DNA from: Isoetes taiwanensis
Lineage: Eukaryota; Streptophyta; Lycopodiopsida; Isoetales; Isoetaceae
DNA: 64,000 nt
Direction: 5' to 3'
Assembly: GCA_021234155.1 (NCBI GenBank)
Contig: JAJEKV010000040.1
Span: forward strand, 12,481,072 to 12,545,071
The translations under genes were made by a program, and so were the position numbers. The notes under the pieces are model-generated. The model saw only the letters and a program-made list of their open reading frames with translations, had not been told where the DNA came from and searched no databases. Below are positions 24,571-34,743 of the stretch, piece after piece; the first letter of the stretch is position 1; each line of letters starts with the position of its first letter.

Positions 24571-26191
24571 AAGGAGGGGAGAATGTGACGTTCCACGTAT
24601 TTATACGGTATACGTAACGTATTTATATGGTATACGTATAAATATACCGACACGTCACCCACTAAAGGTACGCCACCATGGGGTATTGTAACCTAGGGGG
24701 TTGACCTAAAAAGGGATTTAATTGATAATAACCTATAATCTAGGCATTAATATTAAATGGGTTAATTAGATTAATTAATGCTTTGGTAAGGCGCCACCTG
24801 GCCTAAATTGATTGGCCAGCATGGGGACTTCCAAATTGGGCTGTCAACCTGATCCCTATCCCTAATTGACTCCCAAAATTCGTCCAAAAGGAGCAGGAGC
24901 TGAGCACCACCATACCAAGCACTTTTACCTGTGTAGCTGAAGCTGAATACCAAGACCCAGGAGATGGAAGCACCCAATGGTAACGGGTCCAGCCAGAACT
25001 CAGGTGGGTGGCTAGTATAGTTTGTGAATTCTAGGGTAGCGCCCCTGTTGGGCACTGGTTGTGATTGTTTCTCTGTTCTCTCTATGTTACTTGTAGGAAC
25101 TAACCCTTGATTGTAAAGGTGAGTTCTCTTTATTTCTGATTCTGATCTTGCTCTTAAAGGATGGATTGATAGTTCTTTGCACAGTAATACTCTTGGAATG
25201 GGGGGATTACGGGGGGTAGAGACCTCTGAGCCCATGTATTGTAGTATGCTTCTAGATAGAGCCCTGTATTATCCCACTAGTTGCGGCCTGTGTACAAGAG
25301 ACCACCGGGTCGTAGATGCTATGGCCTGGCTTAGCACCAGAGAAGGGACACAGTGGTGAAGTGGGGGTGTGGTCTTGCACGAACATAAAAGGCTCCTGAG
25401 ACTCCTACAGTGGGCTAGGCCTGATAGCCGGTCACGTAGAGGGCCGGGTATGGGTCTGACACTCCCTGGGTGTAGAGGTGTGATCCGTATGGAGCATCTT
25501 GCACTTTGAGTAGATTTAGGGTGAGTAAGTCGGGTACGGATGCGGGGGTCGCTGATGCGGCACGTATTCTCTAGCTCACCCATGGAACCCTGTGATCCTG
25601 GAAGGGGACGCCTCCCCGACCTGCCTCATCGGACGGGGCTTCATGAACCCTGTAGTAGGCTCGCAGGGTGATACCTTGAGTCTGCGTGTCCGGAAGGCTA
25701 TAGTGATCCCATAGCATGATTCGACTTATCTGCAAAGTGTGCACAGGAGGGGCGGATGGAGTGGACAACCCTAGCCGATGTTCTATGCCAGCCAACGCCA
25801 GGTTATACCTCTGTCTGCTGATCTCTTGAGACCGAGCCGTCAGTCTATCCTCACAGGAGTCTAAACCGGGGTAGAACCTGGGGTTTGGGGTGTTTCCTTA
25901 GGGTTAGATGCATATTCTTTGCCGTTGGTATTTGGATGGATGTTCCACCCTTCGTGGTGGATATTTATATATATTTGTGCTGTGTGCTAACATGTATTTA
26001 CGCTTCCGCGACGTAGGAGTCCCACTGAAGGCGTGGGCCGAATGACACCTCCGTGTCCTTCACTCGGGCATCTTTCCATAGATGGCCCGGGATAGACGGA
26101 GGGCCCTGCTCGTGGCGATACGGTCGCCATGGGAGGGAAAAGTCCCCGTATGTATACGGCCGGGGGTCGTATATATTCAGGGAGCGTCACA
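24571..26191 (+). repeat. Inverted LTR copy with polypurine tract
   Basis: AAGGAGGGGAGAA (24571-24583) is followed by a full 1608-bp LTR, TGTGACG at 24584 to CGTCACA at 26191. It is directly followed by TCAAC and family-B sequence, exactly as at the outer end of element A, so the copy includes target-site and flank. Confidence 0.9.
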
Positions 26192-26463
26192 TCAACAATG
26201 GATGGCTAGATCCTCTACCTCCACGCCAACTCCATGCACTTAGACAGCCAAACATTGCTACTGAAGTTGAGCTCTCAAAGGAAGTATCTTCTCGGGTCCT
26301 GCACCTCTTGACGTAGCTAGTGTAGGGAAACACGTTCCATTGGAGTTATAGGAGGAACTTGCAAAAATCAAGATTCCTCTTAGTTTGCCCACGATCTTCA
26401 ACTTTGTCCTGCTCTTAGGGAACAATTGCCTTTTCCCATTGTTCTTGTTGGCATGATGGCCAC
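26192..26463 (+). other. Captured family-B flank inside element A
   Basis: 272 bp that is the reverse complement of 17886-18157. It starts with the target site TCAAC and continues CAATGG into family-B protease-region sequence. It ends at GGCCAC, where it joins an LTR at a GCCACCATGG word, suggesting joining at a short shared sequence. Confidence 0.85.
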
Positions 26464-27955
26464 CATGGGGTATTGTAACCTAGGGGGTTGACCTAAAAAG
26501 GGATTTAATTAGCTAAATCATTAAAGATAATAACCTATAATCTAGGCATTAATATTAAATGGGTTAATTAGATTAATTAATGCTTTGGTAAGGCGCCACC
26601 TGGCCTAAATCGATTGGCCAGCATGGGGACTTCCAAATTGGGCTGTCAACCTGATCCCTATCCCTAATTGACTCCCAAAATTCGTCCAAAAGGAGCAGGA
26701 GCTGAGCGCCACCATACCAAGCACTTTTACCTGTGTAGCTGAAGCTGAACACCAAGACCCAGGAGATGGAAGCACCCAATGGTAACGGGTCCAGCCAGAA
26801 CTCAGGTGGGTGGCTAGTATAGTTTGTGAATTCTAGGGTAGCGCCCCTGTTGGGCACTGGTTGTGATTGTTTCTCTGTTCTCTCTATGTTACTTGTAGGA
26901 ACTAACCCTTGATTGTAAAGGTGAGTTCTCTTTATTTCTGATTCTGATCTTGCTCTTAAAGGATGGATTGATAGTTCTTTGCACAGTAATACTCTTGGAA
27001 TGGGGGGATTACGGGGGGTAGAGACCTCTGAGCCCATGTATTGTAGTATGCTTCTAGATAGAGCCCTGTATTATCCCACTAGTTGCGGCCTGTGTACAAG
27101 AGACCACCGGGTCGTAGATGCTATGGCCTGGCTTAGCACCAGAGAAGGGACACAGTGGTGAAGTGGGGGTGTGGTCTTGCACGAACATAAAAGGCTCCTG
27201 AGACTCCTACAGTGGGCTAGGCCTGATAGCCGGTCACGTAGAGGGCCGGTTATGGGTTTGACACTCCCTGGGTGTAGAGGTGTGATCCGTATGGAGCATC
27301 TTGCACTTTGAGTAGATTTAGGGTGAGTAAGTCGGGTATGAATGCGGGGGTTTGATGCGGCCGCGTATTCTCTAGCTCACCCATGGAACCTGTGATCACG
27401 GAAGGGGCCCCGGAGGCCTGCCTCATCGGACGGGGCTTCATGAACCTGTAGTAGGCTTCTTGGGGTGATACCTTGGAGTCTGCGTGTCGGGAAGGCTATA
27501 GTGATCCCATAGCATGATTCGACTTATCTGCAAAGTGTGCACGGGGAGGGGCGGATGGGTGGACAACCCTAGCCGATGTTCTATGCCATAGCGCCGGAGT
27601 TATACCTCTGTCTGGCGATCTCTTGAGGCCAGAGCCGTCGAGTCTATCCTCACGAGGGAGTCTCTAGGGGTAGAACACGGGGTTTGGGGTGTTTCCTTAG
27701 GGTTAGATGCATATTCTTTTTTGCCGTTGGTATTTGGATGGATGTTCCACCCCGTGGTGGATATTTATATATATTTGTCTTTGTGTGCTAACATGTATTT
27801 CACGCTTCGCGACGTAGGAGTCCGGGCGTGGGCGAATGACACCTCCGTGTCCTTCACTCGGGCATCTTTCCATAGATGGCGGGATAGGCGGAGACCCTGC
27901 TTCGTGGCGATCACGATTCGCCATGGGAGGAAGTCCCCGTATGTATCTGCCACGG
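26464..27955 (+). repeat. Truncated LTR copy, left arm of the head-to-head palindrome
   Basis: Begins inside the LTR at CCACCATGGGG, about 90 bp after the usual start, and runs almost to the LTR end. From about 27340 on it differs from the other copies by many one- to five-base gains and losses, concentrated toward the palindrome centre. Confidence 0.8.
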
Positions 27956-27961
27956 GTGTCG

Positions 27962-29653
27962 TGGCGCTCCACGAATATATCGACCCCGGCGTATACATGC
28001 GGGACTTTCCCCCATGGCCCATGGCCGCCGAAGGGGCCTTCATCGAGCCATCTATGGAAAGATGCCCGAAGTGAAGGACACCTGGAGGTGTCATTCGCCC
28101 ACGCCGCTGGGACTCCTACGCCGCGAAGCGTAAATACATGTTAGCACACAAAGACAAATATATATAAATATCCACCACGTAAGGGTGGAACATCCATCCA
28201 AATACCAACGGCAAAGAATATGCATCTAACCCTAAGGAAACACCCCAAAACCCCGTGTTCTACCCCGGCTTAGACTCCCCGTGAGGATAGATCGACGGCT
28301 CGGTCTCTCAAGAGATCAGCAGATTTAGGTATAACCGGCGCTATCGGCATAGAACATCGGGCTAGGGTTGTCCACTCCATCCCCTCCCGCGGCACACTTT
28401 GCAGATGGGTCGAAGTCACGCCATGGCTTCGCTTATAGCCTTCCGGGAGACGCAGTGCTCGAGGTATCACCTCGGCCGAAGCCTACCTGTGGTTCATGAC
28501 GCCCGGCCCGATGAGGTGTCGTGGAAGCGCCCCTTCCGTGATCACAGCTGTAAGGGTTCCATGGGTGAGCTAGAGAATACGTGCCGCATCGTAACACCCC
28601 CCGCATTCATACCCAACTTACTCACCCTAAATCTACTCAAAGTGCAAGATGCTCCATATGGATCACACCTCTACACCTGTGGGAGTGTCGGACCCATACC
28701 CGCCCCCACGGACCGGGCCATCGTGCCTAGCTCCACCGTAGGAGTCTCGTGAGACTTTTATGTTCGCGGCAAGACCCCACCCCCACTTCACCACTGTGTC
28801 CCTTCTCCGGGTGCTAAGCCGTGCCATAGCATCTACAACCCTATGGTCTCTTGTACACAGTGCGCTAACTAGTGGGATAAATATGTGGCTCTATCTAGGA
28901 GCATACTATAATACATGGGCTCAGAGGTTCTACCCCCGTAATCCCCCATTCCAAGAGTATTACTGTGCAAAGAACTATCAATCCATCCTTTAAGAGCAAG
29001 ATCAGAATCAGAAATAAAGAGAACTCACCTTTACAATCAAGGGTTAGTTCCTACAAGTAACATAGAGAGAACAGAGAAACAATCACAACCAGTGCCCAAC
29101 AGGGGCGCTACCCTAGAATTCACAAACTATACTAGCCACCCACCTGAGTTCTGGCTGGACCCGTTACCATTGGGTGCTTCCATCTCCTGGGTCTTGGTGT
29201 TCAGCTTCAGCTACACAGGTAAAAGTGTTTGGTATGGTGGTCTTTTGGACGAATTTTGGGAGTCAATTAGGGATAGGGATCAGGTTGACAGCCCAATTTG
29301 GAAGTCCCCATGCTGGCCAATCGATTTAGGCCAGGTGGCACCTTACCAAAGCATTAATTAATCTAATTAACCCATTTAATATTAATGCCTAGATTATAGG
29401 TTATTATCTTTAATGATTTAGCTAATTAAATTCCTTTTTAGGTCAACCCCCTAGGTTACAATACCCCATGGTGGCGTACCTTTAGTGGGTGACGTGTCGG
29501 TATATTTATACGTATACCGTATAAATACGTTACATATACCGTATAAATACGTGGAACGTCACATTCTCCCCTCCTTAAAAACAATGCTGTCCTCAGCATT
29601 GGGGTTAGTTAATCAGAGACAGTTACTTGAAGAAACTAGATCAGGAAAGAATA
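27962..29653 (-). repeat. Full LTR copy with polypurine tract, right arm of the palindrome
   Basis: Starts near GCTCCACGAATATATCGACC and ends CGTCACA at 29563. The polypurine tract complement follows (29564-29576), then 77 bp of element interior, then an abrupt jump to another LTR piece at CATACGGGGACTTT. Small insertions are frequent between 27960 and 28800. Confidence 0.8.
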
Positions 29654-30056
29654 CATACGGGGACTTTCCCCTCCCATGGCGACCGTATCGCCACGAGCAG
29701 GGCCCTCCGTCTATCCCGGGCCATCTATGGAAAGATGCCCGAGTGAAGGACACGGAGGTGTCATTCGGCCCACGCCTTCAGTGGGACTCCTACGTCGCGG
29801 AAACGTAAATACATGTTAGCACACAGCACAAATATATATAAATATCCACCACGAAGGGTGGAACATCCATCCAAATACCAACGGCAAAGAATATGCATCT
29901 AACCCTAAGGAAACACCCCAAACCCCAGGTTCTACCCCGGTTTAGACTCCTGTGAGGATAGACTGACGGCTCGGTCTCAAGAGATCAGCAGACAGAGGTA
30001 TAACCTGGCGTTGACTGGCATAGAACATCGGCTAGGGTTGTCCACTCCATCCGCCC

Positions 30057-30873
30057 TCTTTTCATTCATCCCTGGTACGTATAGCCTCAGGCGCATGAAT
30101 TCATCAGTATAGGCCTGAACTGACATACCCTTCTGCTCCAGCCTGTAGAAGGTTTGGATTTGTTGGCATTTGTGCGCACGAGGCACATAATGCGACTTAA
30201 AAGCCTTGGCAAACTTTTTGAACTTGCACCTGCTCCTATCCAGGTGCTTGGCTCTGGCATAGCCCTTCCACCAAATACGGGCAACTCCTGTAAGGTTTGT
30301 GGTGGCAACCTTCCCTGTATCCTTTTCTGTCATTCCATAGGATTTCCCAAACTCCTTCATCTCGTCGAGCCAGGACTCTTCATTCAGCCCATCTCTAGAT
30401 TTACCATCAAATTGGGCCAATTTCCTATTTTTCCATATACTGGTTATGGCTGTATCAACTGTTTTACGGTACTCCTTGTCCCGGCGATGTGCATGGTCAC
30501 CGGATGACACCGACGACTCAAAAGACTCAGAAGAAGCTGACTGGGAGGAGGTGGCACTGTCCCTAGAGGGGCCTCGATGACGTTTGGAACGGTGCCTCCT
30601 CAGTACTGGTGCAGGACTGGATTCAGGTACAGAAGGCTGCTGTGGTGGGGGACTTGGTGGTAACGGAGGTAACTCCGGTCCATCCTCCTGAACATGCTGC
30701 GGTGGATTGACATTGAGTACATAAGTCTGTAACTCAACTAGTTGCCTCTTCATCAACATGAGTTCCTGCTCAAGGGTTAACCTACTGGCATTTGAGGGTG
30801 TCTGCCAGGCGGCGTTGCGTGCACCGTCTATATTGAGCATAAAAAGGTATAAGCAGAGTTTCAACAACATCAA
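30057..30873 (-). CDS. Element A gag 5' half (capsid domain)
   Basis: The frame starts at 30873 by ATG, but a good 3' splice site (polypyrimidine then ATATAG) places a possible spliced start near 30827. Contents: a short heptad segment (LMLMKRQLVELQTYVLN), a Pro-rich stretch, a Ser-rich stretch, and a retrotransposon gag capsid domain with AQFDGKSRDG, SWLDEMKEF, ARIWWKGYARAK, AFKSHYVP and QAYTDEFMRLRLYVPGMNEK. The gag match ends at about 30056, where LTR sequence begins. The continuation is at 24284. The protein would form the particle shell. Confidence 0.9.
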
Positions 30874-31094
30874 TTCTCACAACAAGATCATTTTGGGTAG
30901 TACTGAAGAAAGAGTGAATAAGAGAAGACAAAAGAAAAGATTTTAATTATAAGTCAAAACAACTGTTACATTGCAGAGCTTCACACTGAAGGTAATTATC
31001 AACTTAAAGTTATATAATACAAAAGTGGATTCTATACATGGGCCACTTTCTTAGTCACACTGAAACATAACAAACAAAACTGGGGGGTCCGGAC

Positions 31095-31549
31095 CTAGGG
31101 GTTCGCGAAAGGGTACATGATGGAATAGCGAACGCTTTCACGTACATCTCTGACGAGCTTGTAACGTGCCCAGGCCTGGACGATAACATGCTGGTAGTCC
31201 CATGTGGGGCTAATAATAAGGAGATTGAAAAGCCTCCTTAATGCATGCCATAAGTGGTCGTTGGCATCCTCGAAAGCTTCGTGCCTGGACATACTCCAAT
31301 AGTCCCATGTGCGGCGAAGGGTCTGTTTCAGGTCGTCAAAGGCCCGTTCTCTGAGGATGTTAACTACCTCCATACCCTTATTGTCTGGATCATAAGGCTC
31401 TTCCGGCTCTTCGGGTTCATCCATCTCATAGTCACCCTCTCGTTCCGGGTACTCCCCATATCTTTGGCCGTAATCTTGTTCGGGAGGCCCTTGATCGTCC
31501 CTTCTTATCTGGTCGGTGATCCTCTCTTCGTACTCCTCGAATGTCTCTT
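31095..31549 (-). CDS. Element A accessory frame 3: acidic tail plus H4-like fold candidate
   Basis: ATG-led frame 31424-31095 (109 codons); the same frame is open up to a strong 3' splice site (pyrimidine-rich, TCTTGCAG) whose exon begins at 31549, giving an extra acidic N-terminal stretch. Hand comparison with core histones gives an ordered match to H4: LRR then SRHEAFED...HL...L (H4 alpha-2 has the pattern IYEET..VL..FL), then a Y..H turn, then RDV...VR and a terminal YPF close to the H4 ending YGF. Identity is low and the basic H4 tail is absent. It is the accessory frame nearest gag. No other family suggested itself; the H4 call is inference. Confidence 0.5.
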
Positions 31550-31796
31550 CTGCAAGACGATAGGAGTGAATATATATATATATTGAACAATTCTTCTATA
31601 CTCCAACTTTAAGGAAGAGAATTAAACATTGAAGGGTAAAGACAATTCAATGGTTTTTCAACAGTACAAGAAAATACAAGGAAATATCCTGAATATATGT
31701 AAGAAAATAGTACATAGGTTATGTGGTGGCCCAGCAAAGGTAATGGCAATCAAAATTACTTAAAACTAGATACAATTGTCTGCTTAAAAACTAAAA
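31550..31796 (-). other. Intron-like spacer between accessory frames 2 and 3
   Basis: AT-rich, no open frame, ends in the element direction with a TA-rich tract, CTCCTATCGTCTTGCAG. This is what a plant intron 3' end looks like. The matching donor could be the leader site at 34976 or one nearer. Confidence 0.45.
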
Positions 31797-33206
31797 CTAA
31801 GAGGTCGACCCTTCAACATCTTGTGCTTGGGTGTCAAACTCAGGCTCTGGTCGATGCTGCAGGAGTAGCACACTAGGACTAACTGATGAGGCAGCTGATG
31901 AAACTATCTCTGGAGGAACATTTGTAGCTAATGGCGCGGCAACCAGCAGACTCATGTTTATCCAAGAACCGATCTCATGGTCAAACACTGCAATGGCTAG
32001 ATCACGATTCACCAGGATGACCTGCTCAAGGTTAGGAGCTAACTTCTTATGGCCGGCTGTGGTCGAAAGTGCTCTGAGTGCCCAAATAGCTGCCTCTGCG
32101 TCAGGTGCAATGGCTTTAGCAAAGAAGAGAACCTGTCTGCTTGTAAAAGCCGACAAGAAGAACCGGGTAATATGGCATTTCAACCCCTGAACCATCGGAT
32201 GGGTTGAAGAGGCCAACTCAGACTCCAAGTTCTGGGGCAGCTCCTCCTCCATGGCAAAATCCTTCTCCTCCTGAGCATACTGGCTCTCATCACATAGATC
32301 CTCCATGGTTGGGTCGTCCTCGATCTTGACGACGACATCGTTGATGTTGGGCACATACGGCCCCGTAGCATGAAAAACCGATTCAGGAATTGAGGATGGA
32401 GTGCCCTGAATCATTAACTGCCGTAAGGATAGCAGTGTGCTGATAGGCTCAACATCAAGAGGCTGATAGTTGAGCAGTTGGTGGATCTCTGGCACATAGA
32501 CGGGTCGAGAATAATCAATGAAGTCATGCTGACCCTGACAATACTCGGCCAGCTCATAGAGAAGGTGAGCCGTCTTTTGCTTGCCCTTATTGGCGATATG
32601 CTGATACGCCCATTGAATGTCGCTCAGCAGCAAATAATCTTGATCCCCAACCTTGATGGTAGAAAGCGAGCTTAAGCCGACAAGAGCTTGGCCCTTACTA
32701 CGGGGTAAAGGCTTCTCTTTGGCCAATTCCTTCCATCTTACAAAGTCGGCGTAGCTTATCTGCTCATCCTCCTCAGGATCTGGCGGAAGTGGGAACTTGG
32801 CTTGCTCTAAAGCCGTGTCGGTACCGTCAACATACCTATCCATAATCAGAGCAAGGGCAAACTGGGCCTCAAAGTACAGGCCGTTAGAGCCACAATCAAT
32901 AATGGGGGCGTGCTTAGCACGTCTGAGAATGCCCTTACGAATATCATAACTGTGGCGATCATCCCCAAACATGTTCTCCAAGATATCCTTATGAAGATAG
33001 GGTTGAGGCGGCTCCCCGAAGAACTCTGCCTGGGGCAGGATTTCCTCATCATAAAACTCTAGGAAGGTCTGATAATCAGGGTGTGCGCGCATGTTGTCGA
33101 TGAGGTCGACTGTACACTGCAACATGGGATCCAAGAGAGGGTAGGGAACCTGGGGATCCCATTGCTCGCCTCCCATGTACCATGCTAGGCGCCCAGCGTA
33201 ATCCAT
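31797..33206 (-). CDS. Element A accessory frame 2: possible H2B-H2A-like doublet protein
   Basis: The longest frame starts at 33281, but a 3' splice site (CCGTCTGCAG) lies just before the ATG at 33206 (residue 26, MDYAGRLAWY), the more likely start; numbering below is from 33281. Residues 26-200 are unlike anything I recognise. Residues 214-285 follow the H2B order: an aromatic-rich first helix (YLLLSDIQWAYQHI), LLYELAEYC for the long helix, then YSRPVYVPEIHQLL where H2B has a Pro and a conserved EI. After an acidic linker (318-350), residues 366-460 follow H2A: GL...I.R, AP..EAAI, TTAG, VNRDLAIAVFDHEI (H2A: RHLQLAIRNDEEL) and VAAPLATNVPP over the docking segment. Identity is low; helix order and lengths fit. 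Cys and acidic linker features are unusual for histones. Confidence 0.55.
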   Translation of the reverse strand: MDYAGRLAWYMGGEQWDPQVPYPLLDPMLQCTVDLIDNMRAHPDYQTFLEFYDEEILPQAEFFGEPPQPYLHKDILENMFGDDRHSYDIRKGILRRAKHAPIIDCGSNGLYFEAQFALALIMDRYVDGTDTALEQAKFPLPPDPEEDEQISYADFVRWKELAKEKPLPRSKGQALVGLSSLSTIKVGDQDYLLLSDIQWAYQHIANKGKQKTAHLLYELAEYCQGQHDFIDYSRPVYVPEIHQLLNYQPLDVEPISTLLSLRQLMIQGTPSSIPESVFHATGPYVPNINDVVVKIEDDPTMEDLCDESQYAQEEKDFAMEEELPQNLESELASSTHPMVQGLKCHITRFFLSAFTSRQVLFFAKAIAPDAEAAIWALRALSTTAGHKKLAPNLEQVILVNRDLAIAVFDHEIGSWINMSLLVAAPLATNVPPEIVSSAASSVSPSVLLLQHRPEPEFDTQAQDVEGSTS

Positions 33207-33453
33207 TACTGCAGACGGAGGATGGGAGGAGAAAGAGAACAGAAGGAGTAAGAAATAATGAAACCCTAAAGTAGTTGTCACTTTTAAACTTTCTGGGCAC
33301 GGCGTTCAAGGCGCCAGCTCATTATTATTATTATGTTATATTTTCTTTATTCATAACAAAAAAAGAAAATCATAGTTAAAATAAGAAATCAAAACAGTCT
33401 TTATATTAATATATATCGATTTACATAGATACAAAAATTGTTGTTTTACAGAA

Positions 33454-34743
33454 TCATGGTCGTTCCCCACGGATCCGGCGTGCTAACTGAAGGTCCTTGG
33501 TCATGATCGTCACTCGCTTGGCATGGATTGCACATAGGTTTGCATCGCCAAAGAGGGCCACCAAATAGGCCTCGGCTGCCTCCTGGAGTGCTAGAATGGC
33601 ATGAGTCTGAAACCGGAGATCCGTTTTAAATTCCTGAGCAATCTCTCGGACCAGCCACTGGAAAGGAAGTTTCCGTAGCAAAAACTCGGTGGATTTCTGG
33701 TACTTCCTTATTTCCCTAAGTGCCACGGTGCCAGACTTGTAACGATGCCTCCTCTTAGGCTGGGGTGGAGCTCCAGGAATAGTTTTCCCTGCTGTTCTTG
33801 GATACCGGGCCTTTCGGATGATCTCATCTCGTCGGTTGTCCTCTGCAGCCTTTGCGACACTACCCCGAGCCTTAAGCTGATCTTTGTACTGAGCACCCGA
33901 TTTACGGGGCGTCTTCTTCAGTTTTCGGCGAGGAACGCGAACTTCCGGAGGTGGCTGATCTTTCCGGTGCCTTTCTTCCTCTTCTTTTCTCAACCGCTCC
34001 TTTACTGCTTCTGTTGCTTCTCTCGCCCTCTGCTCTGCTTCATCCTGCATTCTCTTCAGGGCTTGCTCCTGTTCTACTTGCTGTTGATGGACAATATCCT
34101 CCCGAAGCTTAGCAGCCTCCTCTGTCAATTGCGTTGCCCTCTGAGACTGTGCCAGGAGTGCGGCTTGCTCCTCTGCTCGCTTTTCCCTGGCTATCCGGAT
34201 ATCCGTTCTTCGTTTAAGTTCCAGGAAGTAGCGTGGAGGGTTAGCCTGCATGTCCCGCTCGACAGCCCGCTGGAATTGGTCCGTGAAGAATGGGGGTGTT
34301 CCAGCTTCCCAGATAATACGGTTAGTCTCCTCTTCATATGAAAAAGTTGGGAGGGTGTATGCCCCCCCATCAAATAGGCACATCCCATTTCCAAGGTAAC
34401 GATACCCTGAAGCTGGGTCATCAGATGCAAGCCACTGTAGGTCCGCTTCCTGGGCCATTTGCAGGCTATTTTGGGCCTGTGTTTGTAGGGCCTCGGCTTC
34501 AGCTTGTTCGTCCCCTCCTGGCGGAAAGAACCGCGTATACTTCTGGACACCATCTTCCTGTTCAACTACGATGCAGGTTTCCCGGATGGCGTTGAGCTTG
34601 AATACAAAGCGCTCGTTGTAGCAAAAGAGCGGGAATGGTATTCTAATTCCTTCATAGAAGCGTTTGACAAAGTACTCCAGTAGCTCCTCTGTTTTGGCCT
34701 CTTCTTCAGGCGATGGGTTTGGGCGTGGCAGTAATTGGGCCAT
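33454..34743 (-). CDS. Element A accessory frame 1: protein with a C-terminal histone H3 core
   Basis: Uninterrupted 429-codon frame, the first after the leader. Residues 1-190 are unknown in family. Residues about 195-275 form a long charged Gln/Glu/Arg-rich coiled coil. Residues 276-331 are a basic linker with [13 protein letters not shown]. Residues 332-429 are histone H3 from before the alpha-N helix to the last residue, with no gaps: [70 protein letters not shown] stop. By my own alignment to canonical plant H3 recalled from memory about 80 of 98 positions agree. The canonical N-terminal tail is absent, replaced by the coiled-coil fusion. Arg69 of H3 is Trp here, while Lys56 and Lys79 equivalents remain. 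It would be nuclear or particle-associated; role unknown. Confidence 0.9.
   Translation of the reverse strand: MAQLLPRPNPSPEEEAKTEELLEYFVKRFYEGIRIPFPLFCYNERFVFKLNAIRETCIVVEQEDGVQKYTRFFPPGGDEQAEAEALQTQAQNSLQMAQEADLQWLASDDPASGYRYLGNGMCLFDGGAYTLPTFSYEEETNRIIWEAGTPPFFTDQFQRAVERDMQANPPRYFLELKRRTDIRIAREKRAEEQAALLAQSQRATQLTEEAAKLREDIVHQQQVEQEQALKRMQDEAEQRAREATEAVKERLRKEEEERHRKDQPPPEVRVPRRKLKKTPRKSGAQYKDQLKARGSVAKAAEDNRRDEIIRKARYPRTAGKTIPGAPPQPKRRHRYKSGTVALREIRKYQKSTEFLLRKLPFQWLVREIAQEFKTDLRFQTHAILALQEAAEAYLVALFGDANLCAIHAKRVTIMTKDLQLARRIRGERP
33457..33750 (-). other. Histone H3 core domain inside accessory frame 1
   Basis: Codons 332-429. Covers alpha-N, alpha-1, alpha-2 and alpha-3 of H3, ending at the natural H3 terminus. 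No intron and no frame defect are seen. The gap-free match and high identity say that this segment was captured from a cellular H3 and kept under constraint, or captured recently. Confidence 0.95.

Larger units (their letters stand above)
24276..30056. repeat. Array of direct and inverted LTR pieces interrupting gag of element A
   Basis: Five joined pieces: internal 3' end, polypurine tract and full LTR reading plus (24284-26191); family-B flank (26192-26463); LTR lacking its first part, reading plus (26464 to about 27955); full LTR reading minus (about 27962-29563) with polypurine tract and 77 bp of internal sequence (to about 29653); and the last 0.4 kb of an LTR, minus sense (about 29654-30056). 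The head-to-head LTRs at about 27955 form a near-palindrome of about 1.5 kb arms. The gag reading is cut exactly at both outer edges. Confidence 0.8.

Noticed and set aside
24771-25235. A 154-codon open frame repeated at 26573-27037 and 36767-37231
   Set aside because: It lies antisense to transcription inside the LTR and recurs only because the LTR recurs. Composition and context give no sign of coding.
31831-32190. Plus-strand open frames across the accessory region (31831-32190, 33745-34341)
   Set aside because: They are antisense shadows of the accessory frames, with no domain or start context of their own.
33457-33750. H3 segment as an ordinary host histone H3 gene
   Set aside because: It is in frame with 331 upstream codons, lacks the H3 start and tail, has no own promoter room, and sits inside the LTR-bounded insertion.
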